This document shows, piece after piece, positions 33,997 through 42,604 of a stretch of DNA of 64,000 nt (position 1 is its first letter; every line of letters starts with the position of its first letter). Both the position numbers and the translations under genes were made by a program. A model generated the notes under the pieces. The model made no database searches. It had not been told where the DNA came from and saw only the letters and a list, made by a program, of their open reading frames with translations. Origin of the DNA: Nocardia elegans NBRC 108235 (GTDB lineage: Bacteria > Actinomycetota > Actinomycetes > Mycobacteriales > Mycobacteriaceae); the NCBI RefSeq assembly GCF_001612845.1, contig NZ_BDBF01000025.1:62001-126000 (forward strand). Reading direction: 5' to 3'.

Positions 33997-34821
33997 ATGG
34001 CCGCAGAACCGAACGACATCATCGATCCGCACCGCTACGGGCCGTGGGCCGTCATCGCCGGCGGTTCGGAGGGGGTCGGCGCGGAGTTCGCCGACCGGCT
34101 CGCCGCCGCGGGAATCAATATCGTCCTGCTGGCACGGCGGGAGGGCCCGCTGGCCGAGACCGCCGAACGTGTCGCGGCGCGTGGGGTCCAGGTACGGACA
34201 CTGGCGGTCGATCTCACCGCGCCCGACGCACCGTCGCGCGTCGCGTCCGCGACCGCCGACGTGGAGGTCGGCCTGCTCGTCTACAACGCGGGGGCCAACA
34301 CCCACAGCGCCGAATTCCTCGACGGCGACCTCGACGCGTTCGCCGCCATGAACGCGCTCAATGTCACCGCGCCGCTGGCGCTCGTGCACCATTTCGGGCG
34401 CGGCATGCGTGAGCGGGGCCGCGGCGGCATCGTGCTGGTCGGCTCGCTCACCGGTTACTGCGGCTCGGCCCGCCACACCGTCTACGGCGGTTCCAAGGCG
34501 TATCTGCGGATCTTCGCCGAGAGCCTGTGGCTGGAACTGCGGGATTACAACGTCGACGTGCTGCATCTGGTGCTGGGTGTCACCCGGACACCGGCGATGG
34601 CACGTGCGGGATTGAATTTCGACATCCCCGGCATGCTCGTGGCCGAACCGGCCGATGTGGCGCGCGAAGGGCTCGAGCAGCTGGCCAACGGACCGGTGTT
34701 CGTCGCGGGCGGCAATGCCGAGACGGCGGCGCGCAGCAGCGGTCCGGATCGGGCGGCGATCGTGCTGGGCGGGCATCGCCGGATGCAGAAGTTGATCGGC
34801 GCCGAACCGGATCCGCGATGA
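33997..34821 (+). CDS. Short-chain dehydrogenase/reductase
   Basis: The 274-residue NAD(P)-dependent oxidoreductase has the dinucleotide loop AGGSEGVG at 21-28 (the usual TGxxxGxG begins with Ala), YNAGAN, a serine region VGSLTGYCGS and the catalytic Y163-x3-K167. The frame extends upstream to 33574 but that part is non-coding in character. It overlaps the luciferase-like gene by 4 bases. It resembles the SDR at 52603 (both start with RYGPWA followed by the loop). The substrate is unknown; context suggests oxidation or reduction of a lipid or xenobiotic in an operon with a flavin monooxygenase and a SnoaL protein. Confidence 0.93.
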   Translation: MAAEPNDIIDPHRYGPWAVIAGGSEGVGAEFADRLAAAGINIVLLARREGPLAETAERVAARGVQVRTLAVDLTAPDAPSRVASATADVEVGLLVYNAGANTHSAEFLDGDLDAFAAMNALNVTAPLALVHHFGRGMRERGRGGIVLVGSLTGYCGSARHTVYGGSKAYLRIFAESLWLELRDYNVDVLHLVLGVTRTPAMARAGLNFDIPGMLVAEPADVAREGLEQLANGPVFVAGGNAETAARSSGPDRAAIVLGGHRRMQKLIGAEPDPR

Positions 34822-35678
34822 CCGGCCCGGTGCGCCTGGCCCTGTCGTCGCCGATCGTGGTGCGGTTCCCCGGGCAGTACTCGCCGTGGGAGGCCGATGC
34901 CGGCATGGCGGAACTCGCCCGCATCGCCGAGACCGCCGACCGCCTGGGCTTCGACCATCTCACCTGCAGTGAACACACCGCGGTACCGGCGTCGGTGGCC
35001 GCTTCCCGGGGTGCGACCTACTGGGATCCGCTGGCCACGCTCGCGTATCTGGCCGCCCGCACCACCCGGATCCGGCTCGCCACCTCGGTGCTGGTGCTGC
35101 CGTATCACCACCCGCTCGAGATCGCCAAGCGCTACGGCACACTGGACCGGATCAGTGGCGGCCGGGTCGTCCTGGGTGTCGGGGTGGGATCTCTGCGGGC
35201 GGAATTCGATCTGCTCGGGGCGATCTGGGAGGGACGCGGAGAGCGCGCCGACGATGCGATAGCCGCCCTGCGCGCCGCATTCGGCGTGCGCGAACCCGAT
35301 TACGCCGGAACGCATTACAGCTTCTCCGGGTTGATCGTCGAGCCTGCCGGAGTGCAATCCCGGGTGCCCATCTGGGTGGGCGGGCGAACCATGCGCTCGC
35401 TGCGCCGCGCGGTCCGCTTCGGCGACGGGTGGATGCCGTTCGGCTTGCCGATGGCGGAGCTGAAAACGATGCTCTCGCAGGTCGATTCGCCACCCGGATT
35501 CGAGGTGGTACTGCCCACCGGTCCGCTGGATCCGCTCGGTGAGCCGGACCGGGTGACGCGGCGGCTCGCGGCCCTGGCGGATGCGGGTGCGACACTGGCC
35601 GGATGCGCCGTCACCGCGAACTCGGCCGAACACTACTGCGACCAATTGGCCGCATTGGCCGAGCTGGCGAACCGGTGA
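34818..35678 (+). CDS. LLM-class F420-dependent oxidoreductase
   Basis: The 286-residue product belongs to the luciferase-like monooxygenase superfamily (TIM-barrel): DRLGFDHLTCSEHTAVP, LATSVLVLPYHHPLEIAKRYGTLDRISGGRVVLGVGVG, IWVGGRTMRSLRRAVRFGDGW. Actinobacterial members of this subgroup usually use F420 instead of FMN. The coenzyme here is inferred. The start at 34818 overlaps the SDR stop by 4 bases, which couples the two. Together with the SnoaL protein 37 bases on they form one operon of likely lipid, steroid or xenobiotic conversion. Confidence 0.93.
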   Translation: MTGPVRLALSSPIVVRFPGQYSPWEADAGMAELARIAETADRLGFDHLTCSEHTAVPASVAASRGATYWDPLATLAYLAARTTRIRLATSVLVLPYHHPLEIAKRYGTLDRISGGRVVLGVGVGSLRAEFDLLGAIWEGRGERADDAIAALRAAFGVREPDYAGTHYSFSGLIVEPAGVQSRVPIWVGGRTMRSLRRAVRFGDGWMPFGLPMAELKTMLSQVDSPPGFEVVLPTGPLDPLGEPDRVTRRLAALADAGATLAGCAVTANSAEHYCDQLAALAELANR

Positions 35679-35715
35679 GCCCGATATCGCCACGGGCGGA
35701 CCAGAGGAGGACGAG

Positions 35716-36225
35716 ATGACCGAGGTCGAACTCGCGGATATTCTCCGCCGGCTGCGACGGGTCGAGGACGAACTCGCGATCCTGCGCATCATCGCGTCCT
35801 ACGGACCGCTGGTCGATGCCGGGCAGGCGCAGGCGACCGCCGAATTATGGTGTACCGACGGCGAATACGACGTCGAGGGCTGGCGGATGCGGGGGCGTGA
35901 CCAGGTGCGCGCGATGGTGGAATCGCCCGCGCATCGGACGCTCATCGCCGCCGGGTCGGCGCATTTCCAGGGTCCGGCACGCATCGACATCGACGGTGAC
36001 GAGGCGCTCGCGGTCTTCGAATCACTGCTGGTGCATCGCGAATCGGACGGTTACGAGGTGCTGCGCGCGAGTGTGCACCGGCTCGAACTGCGCCGCGAAT
36101 CCGACGGGTGGCGCATCGCCCGCCGCACCGGCCGGCTGCTCGACGGGGGTGAGCAGGCACGAGAACTGCTGTCCACCTTCGCGCGCCGAAGCGGGGACCG
36201 GCCCTCGGCCGATCCCCGCGACTGA
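35716..36225 (+). CDS. SnoaL-like nuclear transport factor 2 fold protein
   Basis: The 169-residue product fits the SnoaL-like/NTF2 group: a helical start (LADILRRLRRVEDELAILRIIASYGPLVDAG), AELWCTDGEYDVEGWRMRGRDQVRAMV, a beta sheet with HFQGPARIDIDGDEALAVFESLLVH, and SVHRLELRRESDGWRIARR. The fold covers cyclases, isomerases and dehydratases, so a precise reaction cannot be stated. GGAGGACGAG before 35716 is a strong ribosome site. It closes the three-gene operon and stops 8 bases from the end of convergent oleate hydratase. Confidence 0.9.
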   Translation: MTEVELADILRRLRRVEDELAILRIIASYGPLVDAGQAQATAELWCTDGEYDVEGWRMRGRDQVRAMVESPAHRTLIAAGSAHFQGPARIDIDGDEALAVFESLLVHRESDGYEVLRASVHRLELRRESDGWRIARRTGRLLDGGEQARELLSTFARRSGDRPSADPRD

Positions 36226-36232
36226 ATGCCGG

Positions 36233-37999
36233 TTACTTGTCGGCGATGAGCCCGTACTCGGCGAGCAGCAGTCCGACCTCCGAACTCTCCAGCTTCCCGA
36301 TGAGCCTGCGCCGCAACGCCTCCGGGCCCGGGATCTTCAGCGCGTCCCCGTCGCGCATGTGGCCGACCGCATTGAGCAGTCTGCGCACGTCGTACGTGGA
36401 GTTGAACACTTCGGGCACGCCACGCTCGATGCCCAGCAGCCGATAGGCGGCCTCCATACCGGTGCGCACCGAGTACTCGGTGGTGAAGATGCAGTCCCGG
36501 CTCGTTTCGGCGAACTGGCCGATGAAGGCGAAGTTCACCGCGCCCTCGGGCACCACGTCGGGCCTGTCACCGGCCTGGCGCGGCATGAAGAACGAGGTGA
36601 CGTAGGGCATCATCACAGGCACGCACTTCGCGGCCTCGGCCGCCAGTTCCGGGATGTCGTCGAGCGGAACGCCCAAGTGGTACAACCACTCCTGGGTGAT
36701 CTCCTCGCCGGTGCACTCCTGCATCGTCTTGTGCACGTAGTCGCCCGGCTTGTCGGCGAACAGCGAGTACACCCACACCACGATCTGATCGGCCGGTTGC
36801 TGTTTGAAGTGCGGTTGCCGGTTCACCGTCCAGCTCAGCAGCCAGCTGGAATCCCGGGCGGTGACGATGCCGCCGGTGACGACCTTGCCGCTGAAGGGAT
36901 CGCGTTTGCAGATCTTGCGGATGTACTCCGGTATGCGCTGATCGAGTGTGGTGACCGTCGCCGATTCCCATTTGGTCTGGGGAATATGGGATCCGAAGAC
37001 GTCGGGGCGGCCGAAGGCGCGATCCTTGGCCGCGATCCGCCGCCACAGTTCCCATGCGGGCGCCGGTCCCTCGTTCAGTGTCGCCGGGGTGTGGTGATCG
37101 CCCTCGTCGGAGTTCTCCACCAGCGAACCGATCGTGGTGAACAACAGATCGTCCGGGCCCAGCCGGACGCCGCCCTCGACCCCGTCCGAGACCCAGTGGA
37201 TACCGGTGGCCTGCTTGCGATCCGCGGTGATGTCGAAGTCGATATCGGTGACCTCGGTATCGAACCGGAACGTCACGCCCTGATCGAGCAGCCACCGATA
37301 CAGCGGCAGCACCAGCGATTCGTACTGGTTGTACTTGGTGAACTTCAATGCCGAGAAGTCCGGCAGGCCGCCGATGTGATGGATGAACCGGTGCAGGTAC
37401 AGCTTCATCTCCAGCGCGCTGTGCCACTCCTCGAAGGCGAACATCGTGCGCCAGTACAGCCAGAAGTTGCTCTGCAGGAAGTCCTTTCCGAACACCTCGT
37501 CGATGCGCTTGTTCTCCATCTCCTCGCGGGTGGCGAGGAAGATCTTCGCGATGTCCTTCTGCGCCCTGTCGTTCAGCGCGAAGAGGCCGTCGGTGTGCGC
37601 GTCCTGGCCGCGATCCACCGTGGCACGCTGCAGCGAGTAGTTCGGATCGTCCTTGTTCAGCCAGTAGAACTCGTCGAGGACGCTCGCGCCCTCGATCTCG
37701 ATCGAGGGCACCGAGCGGAACAGGTCCCATAGGCACTCGAAGTGGTTCTCCATTTCGCGGCCACCACGGATGACGAAACCCTTTGCCGGCTCCTTGATTC
37801 CGTCCAGCGCGCCACCGGGCAGCTTCAATCGCTCCAGGATGGTGATCCGGTCACCGGACATCTGCCCGTCGCGGATCAGGAAGGCCGCGCCCGACAGCGA
37901 GGCCAGGCCCGCCCCGACGAACCACGCCGTCTTGTCGTCGACGCCCTCGGGTTTGCGCGGGCGGGCGAACGCCTCGTAGTTGCCGCTGCTGTAGTACAT
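36233..37999 (-). CDS. ohyA: Oleate hydratase
   Basis: The 588-residue product is full length for the myosin-cross-reactive-antigen (MCRA) family, FAD enzymes that add water to the cis-9 double bond of oleate to give 10-hydroxystearate. Seen are the FAD loop WFVGAGLASLSGAAF, the catalytic-region GGREMENHFECLWDLF with a conserved glutamate, and later SLFADKPGDYVHKTMQECTG and FAFIGQFAETSRDC. GAGAGACCCGA precedes the ATG at 37999. It is the third gene of an operon with a TetR regulator and a 3-hydroxyacyl-CoA-dehydrogenase-type enzyme 63 bases upstream. That partner could oxidise the new hydroxyl to a ketone; this is inference. Confidence 0.97.
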   Translation of the reverse strand: MYYSSGNYEAFARPRKPEGVDDKTAWFVGAGLASLSGAAFLIRDGQMSGDRITILERLKLPGGALDGIKEPAKGFVIRGGREMENHFECLWDLFRSVPSIEIEGASVLDEFYWLNKDDPNYSLQRATVDRGQDAHTDGLFALNDRAQKDIAKIFLATREEMENKRIDEVFGKDFLQSNFWLYWRTMFAFEEWHSALEMKLYLHRFIHHIGGLPDFSALKFTKYNQYESLVLPLYRWLLDQGVTFRFDTEVTDIDFDITADRKQATGIHWVSDGVEGGVRLGPDDLLFTTIGSLVENSDEGDHHTPATLNEGPAPAWELWRRIAAKDRAFGRPDVFGSHIPQTKWESATVTTLDQRIPEYIRKICKRDPFSGKVVTGGIVTARDSSWLLSWTVNRQPHFKQQPADQIVVWVYSLFADKPGDYVHKTMQECTGEEITQEWLYHLGVPLDDIPELAAEAAKCVPVMMPYVTSFFMPRQAGDRPDVVPEGAVNFAFIGQFAETSRDCIFTTEYSVRTGMEAAYRLLGIERGVPEVFNSTYDVRRLLNAVGHMRDGDALKIPGPEALRRRLIGKLESSEVGLLLAEYGLIADK

Positions 38000-38062
38000 T
38001 CGGGTCTCTCCTGCCTCTAGGTTGTTCGCCCCGACTGTCGAATGTGGCTGTGCCGTAACGCC

Positions 38063-38923
38063 TTACGCGTTGTACCGGTAGAAGCCCTCGCCGCTGGCCA
38101 GGCCGAGCCTGCCCTTGTCGATGTATTCCGACTTCAGCCACCGCGCCAGCTTCTGGCCGTCCTCGCCGCTGTTGACCAGGATGTTGTACGGCGTGGTCAG
38201 ACCGACGATGTCGAGGATCTGGAAGGGGCCCGCGGGCGCGCCGGTGCCGATGCGCCAGGTCTCGTCGACGGCCTTCGGCTCCGCGTAGCCGCCCGCCGCC
38301 AGCGCCATCGCCGAGTTGAGGAACGGCACGAGCAGCGAGTTGAGGACGTAGCCGGCCTTCTCCTTGTGCAATTCGATCGGCACCATGCCGATGGCCCGGG
38401 CGAATTCCACCACCGCCTGATACACCTTCGGATCGGTGTCCTCGGTGCCCATGACCTCGGCGGTGTTGAAGTGCCACACCTGATTCGCGAAGTGCAGGGC
38501 GAGGAATCGGTCCGGGCGGCCGGTGGCGTCCTTCATGTCGCTGGGCAGCAGCGTCGAGGAGTTGGTGGCGAAGATGGTGTGCTCGGGCGCGAGCTCACCG
38601 AGCCGGCGATAGGTGTCCTGTTTGATCGACAGCACCTCGGGCACCGCTTCGATGATCAGATCCGCGTCCCGGGCCGCCTCGGCGAGATCGCTGGTGAGCG
38701 CGATGCCCGCGGCGGCGGCCTCGGCCTTGCCGTCACCCGCGCCCGGTACCTGCTCACGGTAGGTGGCCGCGAGTTTGTCGAAACGCTCGTGCGCGGCGGT
38801 CAGCGCCTCGTCGTTGATGTCGTAGGCGGTCACCTCGAAACCGTTGAAGGCGGTCTGGAAGGCGATCTGGGATCCCAGGACGCCGGTCCCGAGGACGCTC
38901 ACCTTGCGAATCGTGCCGGACAT
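38063..38923 (-). CDS. 3-hydroxyacyl-CoA dehydrogenase-type oxidoreductase
   Basis: The 286-residue product has the NAD loop VSVLGTGVLGSQIAFQ, the conserved EAVPEVLSIKQ, FATNSSTL, ALHFANQVWHFNTAEVMG and a C-terminal helical domain with LDIVGLTTPYNIL. It is of the FadB2/PaaH kind, which oxidises 3-hydroxyacyl-CoA with NAD. The usual FN(P/A) segment reads ALHFANQVW. It lies 39 bases after the TetR gene and 63 before ohyA in one operon. Homologues in other bacteria oxidise hydroxyl groups in the middle of fatty acids, so it may act on 10-hydroxystearate made by OhyA. Confidence 0.94.
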   Translation of the reverse strand: MSGTIRKVSVLGTGVLGSQIAFQTAFNGFEVTAYDINDEALTAAHERFDKLAATYREQVPGAGDGKAEAAAAGIALTSDLAEAARDADLIIEAVPEVLSIKQDTYRRLGELAPEHTIFATNSSTLLPSDMKDATGRPDRFLALHFANQVWHFNTAEVMGTEDTDPKVYQAVVEFARAIGMVPIELHKEKAGYVLNSLLVPFLNSAMALAAGGYAEPKAVDETWRIGTGAPAGPFQILDIVGLTTPYNILVNSGEDGQKLARWLKSEYIDKGRLGLASGEGFYRYNA

Positions 38924-38962
38924 GTCGACTCCGTTCTGCGGGCCGTGGCCCGCGTTGGTTTT

Positions 38963-39619
38963 TCAGGCTCCGGTGACCGCGGCGCTGCGGAAACCGGCGA
39001 CGAGCTGAGCGATCTGGGCGTGGAGATCGTCGATCGGATCGTGGTGGGGGTGGACGCCGGTGGACGGGCGCACCAGCGCCATGTGCAGTACCGCGAAGAG
39101 ACTGCGGCCCGCCACGCGGGCCGCCTCCCGCTGCGCGGCCGTGGGCTCGCCGGAGTTCGCGACCGCGGTCAGCAGAATCTCGGCGAGGACCGACTCGAGC
39201 TGCGCCACCAATGCCAGCCCCTGTTCCCGGTAGGTCTCCTCGGGCGGGCCGAACAGTAATTCGCGCTGGTAGGCGATGGTGTTCTCGGTATTGCGCGCCG
39301 CCGCGACCAGGATCGGCCGCAGCAATGCCGTGATCGCGCCCACCGGATCGGCGATGTCGCGGGCGCGGCGGGCGCCGGCCTCGAGCGCCGACCGGAAGTC
39401 CTCGTTGTAGACCATGAGCAGCAGCTGTCCCTTGGACGAGGCGTAGCGGAACAGCGTGCCCGCGGCGATATCGGCCCGATCGGAGATCTGCTGAGTGGTG
39501 ACCGCGGAGAAACCGCGTTCGGCAAACAACCGCGCGGCCACCTCGAAGATCCGGCTCTGCTTCTCGCGCATATTGCGCACCCGCCGCCCGACCTGCCGGC
39601 TCTGCTGTGTACTTGCCAC
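38963..39619 (-). CDS. TetR-family transcriptional regulator
   Basis: This 218-residue regulator has a typical N-terminal TetR helix-turn-helix (IFEVAARLFAERGFSAVTTQQISDRADIAAGTLFRYASSKGQLL is readable at about 24-66) and a helical ligand domain. GTG at 39619 has the strong ribosome site AGGAGGTG. It is the first gene of the ohyA operon and probably represses it through the palindromes just upstream (39631-39674). The ligand may be a fatty acid or acyl-CoA, as in FadR/FasR-type TetR proteins, but that is not shown here. Confidence 0.95.
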   Translation of the reverse strand: MASTQQSRQVGRRVRNMREKQSRIFEVAARLFAERGFSAVTTQQISDRADIAAGTLFRYASSKGQLLLMVYNEDFRSALEAGARRARDIADPVGAITALLRPILVAAARNTENTIAYQRELLFGPPEETYREQGLALVAQLESVLAEILLTAVANSGEPTAAQREAARVAGRSLFAVLHMALVRPSTGVHPHHDPIDDLHAQIAQLVAGFRSAAVTGA

Positions 39620-39630
39620 TCGACACCTCC

Positions 39631-39674
39631 TATCGGCCGATAAGAATGAGTGCGCTCATAAATGAGCATACTCA
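39631..39674. promoter_or_regulatory. Operators upstream of the TetR/ohyA operon
   Basis: TATCGGCCGATA (39631-39642) is a perfect palindrome beside the ribosome site. Next come two inverted repeats of the same type, ATGAG-TGCG-CTCAT (39646-39659) and TGAG-CATA-CTCA (39663-39674), spaced 16 bases apart. The twin sites fit cooperative binding of a TetR dimer pair. They are inferred operators for the TetR gene at 38963. Confidence 0.7.
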
Positions 39675-39827
39675 GAGCTATCGGAAGTGCAACACGTCCA
39701 GCATGACGTCGGCCACGTGCGCGGGTGCCGGCCTCGTCGCAGGCGTGGCCCGTTCGTGATGACCGGCCCGCCCGCGACAATGGACCGACCGCGGTCGCGG
39801 CGACCACGGCAGCGAAGGAGGGCCACG

Positions 39828-40814
39828 ATGGCCGAACGGGTGACCACGGAGCGCGAGATCACCGTGAGTGTCGATCTGTGCACGTCGCGGGGCCGGCTGA
39901 ATCCCGACGCGGTGGGCTGGACGCGCCGGCCGCTGCACCGGGCGAATCTGCGTGGCTGGGGTCGCACCAAGCGGTGGGAGTACTGGGGCATCGTCACCCC
40001 GGACCACATCATCGGAATCGTGCTGACGTCGCTGGATTACGCCGGTCTGCAGGGTATCTACCTGCTCGATCGGGCGAGCGGCACCGAGATCGTCAAGGAT
40101 GTGGTGACGCCGTTCGCCCGCGGTGTGCACCTTCCCGATCGCAGCGGTGTCGGCGCCGCGACCGGACATGCCGGCGATCTGGTGATCGAATTGCGAAACG
40201 ACCCGGACGGCACCAGGATTCACGCCGCCACCCCGCGCATCGATATAGATCTGGCGGCCGGACTGCCGGCGGGACACGAATCGCTCGGTGTCGTGGTGCC
40301 ATGGAGCGCGAAGCGCTTCCAGTACACCGTCAAGGATCTCGGCCGTCCGGTATCGGGCACCCTCACCGTGGACGGCGTCGCCTACGTGGTCGCCGACGGG
40401 TTCGCCGTCCTCGACCACGGACGCGGGAAGTGGCCGTACTCGATCGCGTGGAACTGGGCCGCCGGCTGCGGCCCGGAGACGGCGATCCAACTCGGCGGCA
40501 AATGGACCGATGGCACCGGTTCGACCGAGAACGCGCTGTTCGTGCGTGGCCGGCTGCACAAGATCGACGATGAGCTGGAATGGGTGTACGACCGCCGGGA
40601 TTGGTTGCGGCCGTGGCAGATTCGCGGCCCGCGCGTCGCCGTCGAATTCACGCCCTTCCATGTGCGCGAATCCCGGACGGCGCTGGGTGTGCTGGCCAAC
40701 GACACTCATCAGTGCTTCGGGCACTTCACCGGCCGGGCCCGCACCGACGACGGGGATTGGGTGGAGCTCGACGGCCTCACCGGCTGGGCGGAAGAGGCGC
40801 GCAACCGCTGGTGA
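39828..40814 (+). CDS. DUF2804 family protein
   Basis: The 328-residue product fits DUF2804, a family of unknown function with an all-beta look. N-terminal motifs are SVDLCTSRGRLNPDAVGWTRRPLHRANL and GWGRTKRWEYWGI. Later come VPWSAKRFQYTVKD, the Trp-rich WPYSIAWNWAAGCG and RPWQIRGPRVAVEFTPFHVRES. The start at 39828 has GAAGGAGGGC, strong. It lies 124 bases before the mce operon and might share its transcript, but a palindrome in between suggests a separate promoter for mce. Often annotated next to lipid genes in mycobacteria; no function is known. Confidence 0.88.
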   Translation: MAERVTTEREITVSVDLCTSRGRLNPDAVGWTRRPLHRANLRGWGRTKRWEYWGIVTPDHIIGIVLTSLDYAGLQGIYLLDRASGTEIVKDVVTPFARGVHLPDRSGVGAATGHAGDLVIELRNDPDGTRIHAATPRIDIDLAAGLPAGHESLGVVVPWSAKRFQYTVKDLGRPVSGTLTVDGVAYVVADGFAVLDHGRGKWPYSIAWNWAAGCGPETAIQLGGKWTDGTGSTENALFVRGRLHKIDDELEWVYDRRDWLRPWQIRGPRVAVEFTPFHVRESRTALGVLANDTHQCFGHFTGRARTDDGDWVELDGLTGWAEEARNRW

Positions 40815-40832
40815 TCCGAAACGCTACCTACT

Positions 40833-40848
40833 CGCAATAGCTATTGCG
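40833..40848. promoter_or_regulatory. 16-bp perfect palindrome before the mce operon
   Basis: CGCAATAGCTATTGCG lies 90 bases before yrbEA. A 13-of-16 match (GGTAATAGCTATAGCG) occurs at 56509-56524 next to a P450 remnant. This is probably the operator of an mce regulator; no regulator gene lies beside it. Confidence 0.75.
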
Positions 40849-40938
40849 TTCTTGTCTTGCGGATGTAGCATTATCGAAACCGAGAATGCGATTTCCGCCA
40901 GGTTGTCGCGACGTAGCGGGGTTCCGGGAGGTGGCGGC

Positions 40939-41736
40939 ATGGCGATAACTCTGCCGGGCTGGTCCCGGAGTATGTCCCGCCGTTCGGCGGGCGGACTGCA
41001 GACCATCGGCGGACTGTTCGCCATGTCGGCCGATGCGGTGAAGTTCGCGTTCCGCCGTCCCTTTCAGACCCGCGAATTCCTGGAGCAGTCCTGGTTCGTG
41101 GCCCGGGTCTCGCTGATTCCGACCCTGCTCGTGGCGATTCCGTTCACCGTGCTGGTGAGCTTCACGCTCAACATTCTGCTGCGCGAATTGGGTGCGGCCG
41201 ACCTCAGTGGCGCGGGCGCGGCATTCGGCGCGGTCACCCAGGTGGGTCCCATGGTGACCGTGCTGATCGTCGCCGGATCCGGTGCGACCGCGATGTGCGC
41301 GGATCTGGGCTCGCGGACCATCCGCGAGGAGATCGACGCCATGGAGGTGCTCGGCATCAATCCGGTGCAGCGACTCGTCACCCCGCGCATGCTCGCTTCG
41401 GGACTGGTCGCGCTGCTGCTGAACAGTCTGGTCTGCATCATCGGTATCGCCGGTGGTTACGTCTTCTCCGTCTATGTGCAGAACGTCAATCCCGGTGCCT
41501 TCGCCAACGGCATCACCCTGCTGACCGGGCTGAACGAAGTCGTGATCTCGGCGGTCAAGGCGCTGTTGTTCGGTCTCGTCGCCGGGCTCATCGCCTGCTA
41601 TCGCGGGCTGATCGTCTCCGGTGGCGCGAAGGCCGTGGGCAATGCGGTGAACGAAACCGTGGTCTATGCCTTCATGGCGCTGTTCGTGATCAATGTCGTC
41701 GTGACCGCGATCGGCATCCAGATGACGGCCAGATGA
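40939..41736 (+). CDS. yrbEA: Mce permease YrbEA
   Basis: The 265-residue MlaE/YrbE-type membrane protein is half of the ABC-like permease of the Mce system, which brings lipids or sterols across the envelope. Around five hydrophobic helices are seen, with SLIPTLLVAIPFTVLV, the conserved cytoplasmic coupling segment REEIDAMEVLGINPVQRLVTPR, and GLIACYRGLIVSGGAKAVGNAVNETVV. GGGAGGTGGCGG precedes the ATG at 40939. It is the first gene of an eight-gene operon. The ATPase (MceG-like) is not in the window, as usual in mycolic-acid bacteria where it is encoded elsewhere. Confidence 0.96.
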   Translation: MAITLPGWSRSMSRRSAGGLQTIGGLFAMSADAVKFAFRRPFQTREFLEQSWFVARVSLIPTLLVAIPFTVLVSFTLNILLRELGAADLSGAGAAFGAVTQVGPMVTVLIVAGSGATAMCADLGSRTIREEIDAMEVLGINPVQRLVTPRMLASGLVALLLNSLVCIIGIAGGYVFSVYVQNVNPGAFANGITLLTGLNEVVISAVKALLFGLVAGLIACYRGLIVSGGAKAVGNAVNETVVYAFMALFVINVVVTAIGIQMTAR

Positions 41737-41748
41737 GGGGGAACGGCT

Positions 41749-42594
41749 GTGGTACTGGAAGCAAGATATCCGCGTGCCGTGCGGCGGGCGCGCCGGCCGG
41801 TGAAAAGCCTCGGCAGCATCGGCGATCACACGCTCTTCTACGTGCGGGCGCTGTTCGGCGCTCCGTTCGCCGCGTGGCGCTACAAGAAGGAGACCATCCG
41901 GCTCATCGCCGAATTCAGCATGGGCTCCGGCACTTTGGCGGTTTTCGGCGGCACCGTGGTGATCGTCGGATTCCTCACCCTCGCCACCGGTGGCACCCTG
42001 GCCGTGCAGGGCTACAGCTCCCTGGGCAATATCGGCATCGAGGCATTGACCGGATTCCTGTCGGCCTTCATCAATGTGCGCATCTCGGCGCCGGTGGTGG
42101 CCGGCATCGGACTGGCGGCCACGTTCGGCGCGGGAGCCACCGCGCAGTTGGGCGCCATGCGGATCAACGAGGAGATCGACGCGCTGGAATCCATTGCGAT
42201 CGAGCCGATCGCCTATCTGGTCGGCACCCGCATCGTGGCCGGGATGATCGCGATCACGCCGCTGTACTCACTCGCGGTGGTGGCCTCCTTCCTCGCCAGC
42301 CGGGTCACCACCGTCTTCCTGCTCGGCCAGTCCTCGGGGCTGTACGACCACTACTTCACCACCTTCCTCAATCCGCTCGATCTGGTGTGGTCGTTCGTGC
42401 AGGCGATCCTGATGGCACTGACAATTCTGTTGATACACAGCTATTTCGGCTTTTTCGCCGCCGGCGGGCCGTCCGGAGTGGGTACCGCGGTCGGCAACGC
42501 GGTGCGGACCTCGCTGATCGCGGTCGTCTCGGTGACCTTGCTGGTCTCGTTGGCCATCTACGGTTCCAACGGCAACTTCAACCTGTCGGGCTAG
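41749..42594 (+). CDS. yrbEB: Mce permease YrbEB
   Basis: The 281-residue second permease half carries SGTLAVFGGTVVIVGFLTLA and the coupling loop INEEIDALESIAIEPIAYLVGTR, matching YrbEA. GTG at 41749 follows GGGGAACGG, 12 bases after YrbEA. It pairs with YrbEA to form the membrane channel base for the Mce hexamer. Ten bases follow before mceA. Confidence 0.96.
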   Translation: MVLEARYPRAVRRARRPVKSLGSIGDHTLFYVRALFGAPFAAWRYKKETIRLIAEFSMGSGTLAVFGGTVVIVGFLTLATGGTLAVQGYSSLGNIGIEALTGFLSAFINVRISAPVVAGIGLAATFGAGATAQLGAMRINEEIDALESIAIEPIAYLVGTRIVAGMIAITPLYSLAVVASFLASRVTTVFLLGQSSGLYDHYFTTFLNPLDLVWSFVQAILMALTILLIHSYFGFFAAGGPSGVGTAVGNAVRTSLIAVVSVTLLVSLAIYGSNGNFNLSG

Positions 42595-42604
42595 GGGAGA
42601 AGCC

